From Corticicoccus populi (GTDB lineage: Bacteria > Bacillota > Bacilli > Staphylococcales > Salinicoccaceae): a DNA stretch of 64,000 bases. The stretch covers positions 186,001 through 250,000 of the forward strand of contig NZ_JBHUOQ010000004.1 in the NCBI RefSeq assembly GCF_042686195.1, in the 5' to 3' direction. Of this stretch, positions 25,681-33,509 are shown piece after piece (position 1 is the first letter of the stretch; each line of letters begins with the position of its first letter). Under the pieces are notes generated by a model that was given only the letters and a program-made list of their open reading frames with translations, did not search any database and was not told the origin of the DNA. Position numbers and translations under genes: made by a program.

Positions 25681-25696
25681 TCGGCTGCCTTTATCT
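25661..25696. terminator. Perfect 36-bp palindromic bidirectional terminator
   Basis: The arms 25661-25678 and 25679-25696 are exact inverse complements (core AAAGGCAGCCGATTA). The stop codon of the TagF-like gene (25678-25680) and that of tarB (25691-25693, minus strand) both lie inside it, so the last few codons of both genes are part of the stem. Confidence 0.9.
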
Positions 25697-26839
25697 ATAC
25701 AACATGTTAATCAGACGTTCCGTCGAATGTCCGTCTGCATACTTATTCCATCTGTCATTAAAAGATTTCACTTTATGAAAATGATAATCTTCGGTCTGAA
25801 TCATACGTATTAAGTCCTTAGTTGTCATCGCGATATTTCCCGGGATATTTTTTTGGTAATCAAACCAGATTCCCGTTTTCTCTTCATAGGATGCCAGATC
25901 ATAAGGATAAAAGAGCATCGGTTTGTTTAGTATTGAGAATTCAAATGGCGTCGATGAGTAATCAGTGATTAACACATCTGATGCTGCCAGTAACTCCTCA
26001 ATCTGATAATCCCCGGATACATTCGTAACAAACCCATCATCAGCAACTGCTGACAAATTTACAGCAGGGTGCACTCTTATTAAAAGGTGATACCTTTCGC
26101 CAAGCTGCTCCTTTAACTTAAAGATATCCAAATTAACCGATTCAACGTTCAACTCCTCAGATCTGTAAGTCGGTGCATACAGCAACAGTATTTTATCATC
26201 GGGCTGTGACAGCTTTCTTCTCACAGCATCACGTGATGCCGACACTTTTTCCTCATCAAAATAAAAGTCAGTCCGCGGAACACCGGTTCTTAAAATGCTG
26301 TCATCTGTTTTGTCGAATGCTTCTTTAAAAATAGAAGCCATATCATCAGAACTGACAGCAAGTTTATGAAAATTTTTATACACTGCACGAAAGCGGTGCC
26401 TGGCTGAACGTGTTCTGCCGCTGACAGACTTATCCTTTAAACCGAACAATTTGACCGCACCGTTTGCATGCCATAACTGCACGCAGGTGACGCTCTTATG
26501 AAAACGGCAGCCTGCAAGAATCACATGATAATTATCTACGAAAACTACTCTGCTCGTCGCCAGATGATACATTCCTCTGATGAAATGAATCGGTGATAAG
26601 GGAGAAAAAGATAATGTCACATGCTGTTTTTGAAATTGAAACCGGAATGAACAACGCGGCTCTTTCAGTATAATCACTTTTGAGTCTGTTGAACGTTCCA
26701 GCTCGGTGACAACATGCTGCATGTTATCACCGAATGATGTCAGCAGTACCGTTTTATTTTGAATGCTGAAACACCTGCACAGGGAAAACAATACCCTCAC
26801 AAGGAGGAGGTAAAGAAATAGTGCTGCTTCTTTAATCAT
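25691..26839 (-). CDS. tarB: TarB-like teichoic acid glycerol-phosphate primase
   Basis: The 382-residue product belongs to the CDP-glycerol glycerophosphotransferase family and is of TarB type in length and context. TarB adds the first glycerol phosphate to the ManNAc-GlcNAc-PP-undecaprenol linkage unit. Seen are a short amphipathic/hydrophobic N-terminus (EAALFLYLLLVRVLFSL), QLWHANGAVKLFGLKD with the catalytic His, LLYAPTYRSEE, and LITDYSSTPFEFSILNKPMLFYPYD. It overlaps tarD by eight bases (ATGATTAA), so translation is coupled. The start could also be ATG 26854, five codons up; neither has a strong ribosome site. Confidence 0.86.
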   Translation of the reverse strand: MIKEAALFLYLLLVRVLFSLCRCFSIQNKTVLLTSFGDNMQHVVTELERSTDSKVIILKEPRCSFRFQFQKQHVTLSFSPLSPIHFIRGMYHLATSRVVFVDNYHVILAGCRFHKSVTCVQLWHANGAVKLFGLKDKSVSGRTRSARHRFRAVYKNFHKLAVSSDDMASIFKEAFDKTDDSILRTGVPRTDFYFDEEKVSASRDAVRRKLSQPDDKILLLYAPTYRSEELNVESVNLDIFKLKEQLGERYHLLIRVHPAVNLSAVADDGFVTNVSGDYQIEELLAASDVLITDYSSTPFEFSILNKPMLFYPYDLASYEEKTGIWFDYQKNIPGNIAMTTKDLIRMIQTEDYHFHKVKSFNDRWNKYADGHSTERLINMLYR

Positions 26840-27224
26840 TAATCGACAAATCATTTTTAATCTTTGTCGTGGAAATGCCCTCTGTTCTCGGGAGATAAAC
26901 AACTTCACACTGCTCTTTTAAGAAGTCGAATTCACCTGTCCAATCATCACCCATAACAAAAATATCAATGTCATGGTCTTTAACATCAGTAACTTTCTGT
27001 TCCCAGTTATCCTCACCAATCACTTCGTCCACATACTGGATCGCCTCCAGAATTAACTTTCTGTCAGCAAATGAATGGTATGCCTCTTTATGCTTAATCT
27101 GGTTAAATTCATCTGTAGAAACCGCAACAATCAAGTAATCTCCCAATGCCTTTGCACGTCTTAACAAGTGGATATGTCCACTGTGAATTAAGTCAAATGT
27201 CCCATACGTAATTACTTTTTTCAT
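26832..27224 (-). CDS. tarD: Glycerol-3-phosphate cytidylyltransferase TarD
   Basis: TarD/TagD (130 residues, standard length) makes CDP-glycerol from CTP and glycerol 3-phosphate, the precursor for all glycerol-phosphate teichoic acid steps. The nucleotidyltransferase HxGH motif is HSGH at 15-18 (TYGTFDLIHSGHIHLL). The second signature RTEGISTTKIKND is at the C-terminus. It has a CGGAGG site. Gene order tarD-tarB on the minus strand, divergent from tarF-G-H-A, groups the entire pathway in one place. Confidence 0.97.
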   Translation of the reverse strand: MKKVITYGTFDLIHSGHIHLLRRAKALGDYLIVAVSTDEFNQIKHKEAYHSFADRKLILEAIQYVDEVIGEDNWEQKVTDVKDHDIDIFVMGDDWTGEFDFLKEQCEVVYLPRTEGISTTKIKNDLSIND

Positions 27225-27334
27225 AACGTTAATCCTCCGATATACTCAAGCTTTTTTAAATGGTATAATAATTAAGATTACAATAGATTATAACACATAT
27301 CAAAATAACGAATACATTCTCAGGTGATCTAATC

Positions 27335-28528
27335 ATGAAATTAATTAAAAAAGTAATATTTAAAGTGTATAAAATGCTCTTCTTATTATGTGAAAAATCT
27401 TTTTACAAAGATCCGACACTCATTATGTTTGAAAGCTTTCTCGGCAAACAGTACAGTGACAATCCGAGAGCAATCTATGAGTACATGTCTGTGAATTATC
27501 CCGGTTACAGGCTTCTTTGGAGCGTTGATAAGAGGCATGTACAATATTTCAGAGACAATGAAATCCCTTTTGTCACACGACTTTCTCTATCCTGGCTGAT
27601 TTATATGTCAAAGGCCACACTTTGGATTACAAACTGCCGCCTGCCCTTATGGATTCCTAAAGCCAAAGGGACGACATACCTGCAGACATGGCACGGTACA
27701 CCGCTGAAACGCCTGGCGAATGATATGGATGAAGTCCATATGCCTTCTACAAACACAGAACAGTACAAAAAGAATTTTATTCTGGAAGCTGATAAATGGG
27801 ATTTCCTGGTGTCACCCAACCGTTATTCCAGCGATATTTTTAAGCGGGCGTTCCAGTTCAACCGGAATCTTCTAGAGACGGGATATCCAAGGAATGATTT
27901 TCTCTACAGCCATAACAATGAGTCGGATCAGACTGAGTTGAAACAGCGTCTCGGTATCCCGCTTGATAAAAAAGTGATTTTTTATGCACCTACATGGCGT
28001 GATAATGATTACCATGCCCAAGGGAAATACAAATTTTCACTGCAGTTTGACTGTGATGAGATGTACAGCGCATTGTCCGAAGACTATGTCATTATATTAA
28101 GACTCCATTATTTAATTGCAGATAACCTTGATCTCAGTAAATACAAGGGCTTTTTCTATGACTTTTCGAAGCACGATGATATCAGAGACTTATATACGAT
28201 TTCGGATATGCTGATTACTGACTATTCATCAGTCTTCTTCGACTTCGCCAACCTCAAAAGACCGATGATATTTTATGTATATGACATTGAAAATTACAGG
28301 GATAATTTACGCGGCTTCTATATCGATTTTGAACGGGAAGCGCCGGGGCCGCTTGTTAAAACTACTTCTGAACTGATTTCTGAAATCAATCACTGCGCCG
28401 GGAATAATTTTAATGATATATATAATACGCAAGAATTCAGGGATCGTTTCTGTTACCTGGAAGATGGAACTGCATCTCAAAAAGTCAGTGATGAAATCAT
28501 TAGACATTTACAAAACAAAATTATATAA
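27335..28528 (+). CDS. TarF/TarL-type CDP-glycerol glycerophosphotransferase
   Basis: A 397-residue enzyme of TarF size. It contains TWHGTPLKRLA at about 118 with the catalytic His, VHMPSTNTEQYKKNF, LETGYPRNDF, YAPTWRDND, and ITDYSSVFFDFANLKRPMIFYVYD at about 294. It transfers glycerol phosphate (or possibly ribitol phosphate, as TarL does) to the primed linker. No TarI/TarJ genes for CDP-ribitol are in the window, so glycerol is more likely. It leads the plus-strand run tarF-tarG-tarH with an AGGTGATC site. Its sequence is clearly paralogous to the C-terminal half of the GT2 fusion protein at 42759-44888. Confidence 0.88.
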   Translation: MKLIKKVIFKVYKMLFLLCEKSFYKDPTLIMFESFLGKQYSDNPRAIYEYMSVNYPGYRLLWSVDKRHVQYFRDNEIPFVTRLSLSWLIYMSKATLWITNCRLPLWIPKAKGTTYLQTWHGTPLKRLANDMDEVHMPSTNTEQYKKNFILEADKWDFLVSPNRYSSDIFKRAFQFNRNLLETGYPRNDFLYSHNNESDQTELKQRLGIPLDKKVIFYAPTWRDNDYHAQGKYKFSLQFDCDEMYSALSEDYVIILRLHYLIADNLDLSKYKGFFYDFSKHDDIRDLYTISDMLITDYSSVFFDFANLKRPMIFYVYDIENYRDNLRGFYIDFEREAPGPLVKTTSELISEINHCAGNNFNDIYNTQEFRDRFCYLEDGTASQKVSDEIIRHLQNKII

Positions 28529-28564
28529 TTCAGCATTAGTTAATTGAATGGTTGTGAAAAAAAT

Positions 28565-29386
28565 ATGAAATCCATGTGGCTCGTATTACGTGAGCAGCTG
28601 TCCCACTTCTATCTGGTGAGGCGTTTGTCTCTGTATGACATGAAAAGTAAAAATCAAAATAATTATCTCGGCATTGTATGGGAAGTACTGACTCCGACAA
28701 TCAGTATTTTAATCTACTGGTTTGTATTCGGTACATTACGTCAGCGTGCACCTGTAGAAATAGGCGGAATGGAAGTGCCGTTCTTCTTCTGGCTGGTTGC
28801 GGGATTTATTGTCTGGACATTTTTCTATCAGGCCAGTATTGAGGGTTCAAAGTCCATTTACAGCAGACTCAAAATGCTGTCAAAAATGAATTTCCCATTG
28901 AGCGTGATTCCTAATATACCTGTGTTTTCCAAATTTTACACGCATTTAATTATGCTCACATTAGCATTTATCGTCTTTCAGTTTGCAGGGTATTACGTCG
29001 ATATTTACTTTGTACAGCTGCCGTACTTTATATTCGGCACATACGCTTTTATACTGTCATTCGCATTGATTACATCAACACTTTCAACACTTGTGCGTGA
29101 TGTGCATTTATTACTGAACTCACTGCTCAGAATGGTACTATACTTATCCGGTGTGCTCTGGCCGTTGTCTATACTCGCTGATTTCCCGACACTGCAGGTG
29201 ATTATGCAGTTAAATCCGCTTGTATATTTAATTGAAGGTTACCGTGCAGCATTTTTCGGTACTGAATGGTACCTTGTCACACATTGGGAATATACATTAT
29301 ATTTCTGGGCCGTTATTTTCATAATGTTCATGGTCGGCTCAATACTACATGTAAAATTCCGACGAAATTTCATCGACTACTTATAA
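28565..29386 (+). CDS. tarG: Teichoic acid ABC exporter, permease TarG
   Basis: TarG (273 residues) is the membrane half of the exporter that flips finished wall teichoic acid across the membrane. It is an ABC-2 type permease with six helices; the family start LSLYDMKSKNQNNYLGIVWEVLTPT and the NPLVYLIEGYR segment near the end are both present. I use the ATG at 28565; a TTG at 28544 would add seven residues. The ribosome site is weak for both. tarH follows after 13 bases. Confidence 0.93.
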   Translation: MKSMWLVLREQLSHFYLVRRLSLYDMKSKNQNNYLGIVWEVLTPTISILIYWFVFGTLRQRAPVEIGGMEVPFFFWLVAGFIVWTFFYQASIEGSKSIYSRLKMLSKMNFPLSVIPNIPVFSKFYTHLIMLTLAFIVFQFAGYYVDIYFVQLPYFIFGTYAFILSFALITSTLSTLVRDVHLLLNSLLRMVLYLSGVLWPLSILADFPTLQVIMQLNPLVYLIEGYRAAFFGTEWYLVTHWEYTLYFWAVIFIMFMVGSILHVKFRRNFIDYL

Positions 29387-29399
29387 GAAGGTTGTATAT

Positions 29400-30743
29400 A
29401 TGACAAAAGCAATAGTAATTAAAGACGTTGTCAAAAAATATAAGCTGTACGATACATCCAAAGAACGGATGCTTGATTTAATCAGCCCGAAATCGCATGG
29501 TAAAGACTTTTATGCATTGAACGGTGTTAATTTTGAAGCGGATAAGGGAGATGTTGTCGGCTTTATCGGTATTAACGGTTCAGGTAAATCCACATTATCC
29601 AACATTGTGGCCGGCATAGTCCCTGAAACGAGCGGGAAAGTGTCTGTCAATGGTCAAACCGCACTGATTGCCGTAGCAGCCGGTCTCAATAATGATTTGA
29701 CCGGCCGCGATAATATTGAACTTAAATGTCTAATGCTCGGTTTCTCAAAACAGGAGATTAAAGAGCTTGAGCCGGGAATCATCGAACTGTCCGAACTTGA
29801 GAGCTTTATTGATCAGCCTGTAAAGTCATACTCCAGCGGTATGAAGTCACGTCTCGGTTTCGCTATCAGCGTACACATTGATCCCGACATTATTATTATT
29901 GACGAAGCATTGTCAGTCGGGGATAAAGCATTCGCCGAAAAAAGTCTGAGACGTATGACAGAATTTAAACAGCAGGGTAAAACCATCATCTTTGTCAGCC
30001 ACTCAATCGGTCAGGTAAAGAGTTTCTGTGATAAGTTATTATGGCTAGAATTCGGGCGTGTAAAAGCTTACGGTGACGTCAGTGATATCATTCCTTTATA
30101 TGAAGCATTTCTTAATAAATGGCAGTCCATGTCAAAAACAGAACGCGAAAAATACAGAACTTCAATGTTAAATAAGGACTCTAAAACCTTAAAATACAAA
30201 CAAATCGGCAGTCTGACACTGATGGAAGATACCGAACAGCTTCTGGATGCTTCCCAGACATACGAAATCCGTCCTGTCAGCAGACTGGCGCATTTAAAAA
30301 CGTATGCGACATACATCTATCAGGCGCCTGATATCGAAGAGGATAAGTTAAAAGCATCCCATTATAAAAATAAAGTCTATTATGTTAAGCGCGCTGCGAC
30401 ACATCACTTTGAAGACTACTATCTGCTGAGTGATGAGCCGAGCGGTGAGGACGGGGTGATCGGCTGGATAAAAGCCTCAGAAACAACATCACATGTCCAC
30501 ACAATGGTAGACTTCGATTCAAAATCTTTTATATTGAATGGTGAGGGCAGTGCAGCTTATAAACCGTGGGGCGGGAACCGTCAGTCTGCCCACGAAACTC
30601 TGGAGCATTTTGCCGGACGTCAATTCTCTGTCAGTGAAACAATTTTAATCGGCAAAAATATATGGTACCGAGGTACGATTGAAGAAACCGATGACAAAGT
30701 ATGGATACACAGTAACCATGTTTTACATGAAGAAGAGGTATAA
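29400..30743 (+). CDS. tarH: Teichoic acid ABC exporter ATPase TarH with GW/SH3-like C-terminal extension
   Basis: TarH powers the exporter. The ATPase domain (about 1-240) has Walker A GINGSGKST at 57-65, the signature YSSGMKSRLG and Walker B IIIIDEALS. S. aureus TarH stops at about 264 residues; this one has 447. The extra 190 residues have no clear membrane helix and contain two repeats ending in GW-module-like motifs: GVIGWIKASET (about 355-365) and KVWIHSNHVL near the end. GW modules and related SH3 folds bind teichoic acids in surface proteins; here the domain would sit in the cytosol. TagH of Bacillus is also extended. Start has AGAAGG. Confidence 0.9.
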   Translation: MTKAIVIKDVVKKYKLYDTSKERMLDLISPKSHGKDFYALNGVNFEADKGDVVGFIGINGSGKSTLSNIVAGIVPETSGKVSVNGQTALIAVAAGLNNDLTGRDNIELKCLMLGFSKQEIKELEPGIIELSELESFIDQPVKSYSSGMKSRLGFAISVHIDPDIIIIDEALSVGDKAFAEKSLRRMTEFKQQGKTIIFVSHSIGQVKSFCDKLLWLEFGRVKAYGDVSDIIPLYEAFLNKWQSMSKTEREKYRTSMLNKDSKTLKYKQIGSLTLMEDTEQLLDASQTYEIRPVSRLAHLKTYATYIYQAPDIEEDKLKASHYKNKVYYVKRAATHHFEDYYLLSDEPSGEDGVIGWIKASETTSHVHTMVDFDSKSFILNGEGSAAYKPWGGNRQSAHETLEHFAGRQFSVSETILIGKNIWYRGTIEETDDKVWIHSNHVLHEEEV

Positions 30744-30781
30744 CCCTGTTTCTTTTGTGGTAAATATTTTTACGCATTGAA

Positions 30782-30805
30782 AGGCACCGTTCAGGTGTCT
30801 TTTTA
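30782..30805 (+). terminator. Intrinsic terminator after tarH
   Basis: AGGCACC (30782-30788) pairs with GGTGTCT (30794-30800) with one wobble and a five-base loop, then TTTT. It separates tarFGH from tarA. Confidence 0.78.
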
Positions 30806-30890
30806 AGATACAATGGATATTGCTTTACAAAGCAGTCCGTATTGCATTAAAGTAAGTTGTCAATCATTCTAACAGTTTGGGGGTGTTGTG

Positions 30891-31673
30891 ATGTCAGATC
30901 AATATGGGTATGCTCATTTAATGGGTGTAAAATTTATTAATATTACTGAAAAAAGATTTCTCGACGACATTATTTATCCAAAGCTTAAAAATCAGGAAAA
31001 ATGTTTCATAGTAACTGCAAATCCCGAATTTGTCGTCGCAACACGAGACAACCCCGACTTTAAAGCTATTGTTCAGTCATCAGATTATGTTCTGCCTGAT
31101 GGTGTTGGAATCATTCATGCTGCAAACTTTACCGGACAGCGTCTCGTTGAACGTGTAACAGGTGTGGATGTCATGTATAAGATGCTGGAGCATGCGAACG
31201 AACACGGATACAGTGTCTTTTTTCTCGGTGCTAAAGAGGATGCCAATAAGAAAGCAGCCGAAGAAGCCAAAAGGCAATTCCCTGATTTAATTATTGCAGG
31301 ACGCAGAAACGGATACTTCAACCGATTGGATCCGGAGATCAGTGATTATGTAGCAAGTACAAAACCTGATATTATTTTTGCAGCGCTTGGTATGCAGAGA
31401 CAGGAAGAATGGATTTATCACAGTATGGATAAATTTGATAAAGGAATATTTATCGGAGTGGGGGGCAGTCTGGATGTCTTATCTGGAAATGTCAGCAGAG
31501 CACCGAAATTTTGGATTAAATTCCAAATTGAATGGCTCTACCGTCTGATTAAACAGCCGAGCCGCCTGAAGAGAGATTTGAAGGTTCTCGAATTCATGCT
31601 TCTTCACATTCCAGGTATTAAACGTGTAATGAAATGGCTTGGTTTTTCAAAATCAAAACCGAGACAAAGATAA
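30891..31673 (+). CDS. tarA: N-acetylmannosaminyltransferase TarA (WecG/TagA/CpsF family)
   Basis: TarA (260 residues) adds ManNAc to GlcNAc-PP-undecaprenol, the first committed step of wall teichoic acid synthesis. Family blocks seen are TANPEFVVATRDNPDF, VLPDGVGIIHAA, RVTGVDVMYKML, FFLGAKEDA and FAALGMQRQEEWIY. The C-terminal basic helices probably touch the membrane. The ATG at 30891 is preceded by GGGGGTG. It has its own transcription unit between two terminators. Confidence 0.95.
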   Translation: MSDQYGYAHLMGVKFINITEKRFLDDIIYPKLKNQEKCFIVTANPEFVVATRDNPDFKAIVQSSDYVLPDGVGIIHAANFTGQRLVERVTGVDVMYKMLEHANEHGYSVFFLGAKEDANKKAAEEAKRQFPDLIIAGRRNGYFNRLDPEISDYVASTKPDIIFAALGMQRQEEWIYHSMDKFDKGIFIGVGGSLDVLSGNVSRAPKFWIKFQIEWLYRLIKQPSRLKRDLKVLEFMLLHIPGIKRVMKWLGFSKSKPRQR

Positions 31674-31681
31674 ATTTAAAC

Positions 31682-31722
31682 ACCCACTGGGAGAGCAATT
31701 CTCCTCAGTGGGTATTATTTTA
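31682..31722. terminator. Bidirectional intrinsic terminator
   Basis: ACCCACTG (31682-31689) pairs with CAGTGGGT (31706-31713), with an inner GGAG/CTCC stem and a T-rich tail on the plus strand. It ends tarA and probably the convergent TauE gene. Confidence 0.88.
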
Positions 31723-32544
31723 ACTAAATCCCTGCACAATCATATACAGTCCGAGCAACAGCAGGACTACCCGCAGTGCTGTCACAATCGCATCAGAAGA
31801 AAATTTGCGGTTAATACGGACACCAATTTTAGCACCAATGTATGCTGCCGGAATGAGAACGGCCGCATAAAGATAATTAATATTCCCCTGAAACATGTGT
31901 CCCATAGCACCACCAAGGCTCGAAAAGAAAACGATAAACATGCTTGTTCCCACCGCAATAGACGGTGGCATCAGGAACAAGAGAATCATCATCGGTGTCA
32001 TCAAAGCACCGCCGCCGACACCGAACAAACCTGAAGTAAATCCTGCGATAAAACTCCCTGCAATTCCTATATACGGTGGGAAGCCGTAATAGTGGACCTC
32101 TCCTTTTCCATCCGTATGCGGTTTTATGTATTTCTCATTCTGAAACATACGTGAAGGTTTTATTTTATCCCTGAATATCAATATAAAACTGACTAATATA
32201 ATAAACAATCCGAAATATATACGCATACTGTCAATCGTAAACAGACCGCTGGTGTATGATCCCAAAAATGCACCGGGTATCGCACCTATGATAAAATACA
32301 TTCCGTTTTTTATATCCACCTGTTTTGAGCGGTTATATGAAATAATAGACGATAAACCTATAAATACAAGGACCATACTGGATGTCCCGATAGCCGTCTG
32401 AGGTGTAATGCCTTCCAGCATATTCAGTTCAATCCCCAGGAATATAAGCATTGGAACAATAATAATACCGCCGCCAAGTCCGACTAAAGAACCTACAACA
32501 GCTGCAATCAGTCCTGTTAATAACAAAAATAATGTAATAATCAC
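31720..32544 (-). CDS. TauE/SafE-family anion exporter
   Basis: A 274-residue membrane protein with about eight helices. The two family repeats are visible as GSLVGLGGGIIIVPML near the N-terminus and GFTSGLFGVGGGALMTPMM in the second half. TauE/SafE proteins export sulfite, sulfoacetate or related organosulfur anions, but the substrate cannot be told. The start codon is GTG with a GGAGG site. The NUDIX gene is 41 bases upstream in the same direction. A second TauE/SafE gene is at 54251-54997. Confidence 0.85.
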   Translation of the reverse strand: MIITLFLLLTGLIAAVVGSLVGLGGGIIIVPMLIFLGIELNMLEGITPQTAIGTSSMVLVFIGLSSIISYNRSKQVDIKNGMYFIIGAIPGAFLGSYTSGLFTIDSMRIYFGLFIILVSFILIFRDKIKPSRMFQNEKYIKPHTDGKGEVHYYGFPPYIGIAGSFIAGFTSGLFGVGGGALMTPMMILLFLMPPSIAVGTSMFIVFFSSLGGAMGHMFQGNINYLYAAVLIPAAYIGAKIGVRINRKFSSDAIVTALRVVLLLLGLYMIVQGFS

Positions 32545-32584
32545 TGTACGTCCTCCATTACGTGCTTTTTGATTTTATTCATCA

Positions 32585-33031
32585 TCACTTTAGATGGACC
32601 TTAGAATTTCTATCATAATAAAATTCGCTCAGCCTGTTTGAAATCATTACCTCATACATCGATTCAAAATCATTTGCAAGTGTATAGGAATTCAAGTCCG
32701 ACTGATTAATCCAGGACACTTCTCCTTCACTCGAACTTTGAATTTCTCCTGAAAATTCATTCGTTTTATACATCAATACAATATAACGCTCATCGTTACG
32801 CGTTTGAAACTGCTTTGTACCGCACAACTGTGGATTTCTTATAGTCAATCCGGTTTCTTCTTGTACCTCACGCACAACAGCATCAACAAATGATTCTCCG
32901 TATTCGATATGTCCGCCCGGAAAAGTGACACCGGGCCAGCTTTTCCCTGCTCTGTTTTGAATCAATATCTTTCCGCTGTCGTCCTCTATCATACACATAT
33001 TTGTAAGAATCACTTTTTCTGATCTTGACAT
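32585..33031 (-). CDS. NUDIX hydrolase (MutT-like)
   Basis: The 148-residue product has a complete NUDIX box: GGHIEYGESFVDAVVREVQEETGL, in which G-x5-E-x7-REVxEExG is exact (about residues 38-60). Family members clean up oxidised or surplus nucleotides such as 8-oxo-dGTP; the specific substrate is unclear. I use ATG 33029-33031 with GGAGAG, since the longer frame begins in the hairpin region. It may be co-transcribed with the TauE gene. Confidence 0.88.
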   Translation of the reverse strand: MSRSEKVILTNMCMIEDDSGKILIQNRAGKSWPGVTFPGGHIEYGESFVDAVVREVQEETGLTIRNPQLCGTKQFQTRNDERYIVLMYKTNEFSGEIQSSSEGEVSWINQSDLNSYTLANDFESMYEVMISNRLSEFYYDRNSKVHLK

Positions 33032-33059
33032 GTTATCTCTCCAGACACAAAATTTATAA

Positions 33060-33132
33060 TGCCATGCGTTACAATAAAATAACACATGGCATTCCTATAC
33101 TAAAAGTGAGACGCTGCATCAGGAATGCAGCG
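33060..33132. other. Two hairpins between hypothetical and NUDIX genes
   Basis: A 12-bp stem with one mismatch joins 33060-33071 and 33080-33091 (TGCCATG...CATGGCA, inner GTTA/TAAC). An eight-bp stem joins CGCTGCAT (33112-33119) and ATGCAGCG (33125-33132), followed on the minus strand by a T-containing tract. The second is probably a terminator of the hypothetical gene; the first lies just ahead of the NUDIX start and may be its leader or an operator. Confidence 0.45.
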
Positions 33133-33162
33133 CCGTCACAACAAACATATTATTCAATTTCA

Positions 33163-33423
33163 TTATGATATTTTAGGCTTTTTTGATGCTGAATCCCTAA
33201 GATCATAATAATATTGAACACTCGTCATTGCCCCTTCATCGACCATATTGGAATCCCATTCTTCATTTGGTTTTCCAAGCTTTATCACATACTCATCTTC
33301 AGTCCAGGATGATAATTTATCTGCCGCTTTTTCATCGATGCTCACTTCAATCGTTTCGTTATTCTCTTCATCAATCAAATATGCTGTACTTTTTTCAGTA
33401 ATCAGCCGGATGACTTTACCCAT
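33163..33423 (-). CDS. Small protein of unknown function
   Basis: An 86-residue soluble protein that I do not recognise. It begins MGKVIRLITEKSTAYLIDEENNE and reads as two short beta strands, then an amphipathic helix (SIDEKAADKLSSWTEDEYVI), then EEWDSNMVDEGAMTSVQYYYDLRD. It is acidic with no Cys and no signal peptide. The start is ATG 33421-33423 with a perfect AGGAGG nine bases upstream, which supports it as a real gene. It stands alone between terminator-like hairpins and the MFS gene. Confidence 0.7.
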   Translation of the reverse strand: MGKVIRLITEKSTAYLIDEENNETIEVSIDEKAADKLSSWTEDEYVIKLGKPNEEWDSNMVDEGAMTSVQYYYDLRDSASKKPKIS

Positions 33424-33509
33424 TGCTATACACCTCCTATTATCCATTATTGGCTGAAGAGTATGTATCTCACGGTTATTTTCTCACATAAAGGTGTAAA
33501 ATGATAATT

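Noticed and set aside
26226..26239. GCATCACGTGATGC palindrome with a CACGTG core
   Set aside because: It is inside tarB coding sequence and its flanks do not match parS.
31639..32034. 131-codon frame opposite the TauE gene
   Set aside because: It starts inside tarA and passes through the terminator; His/Asn/Arg-rich antisense shadow.
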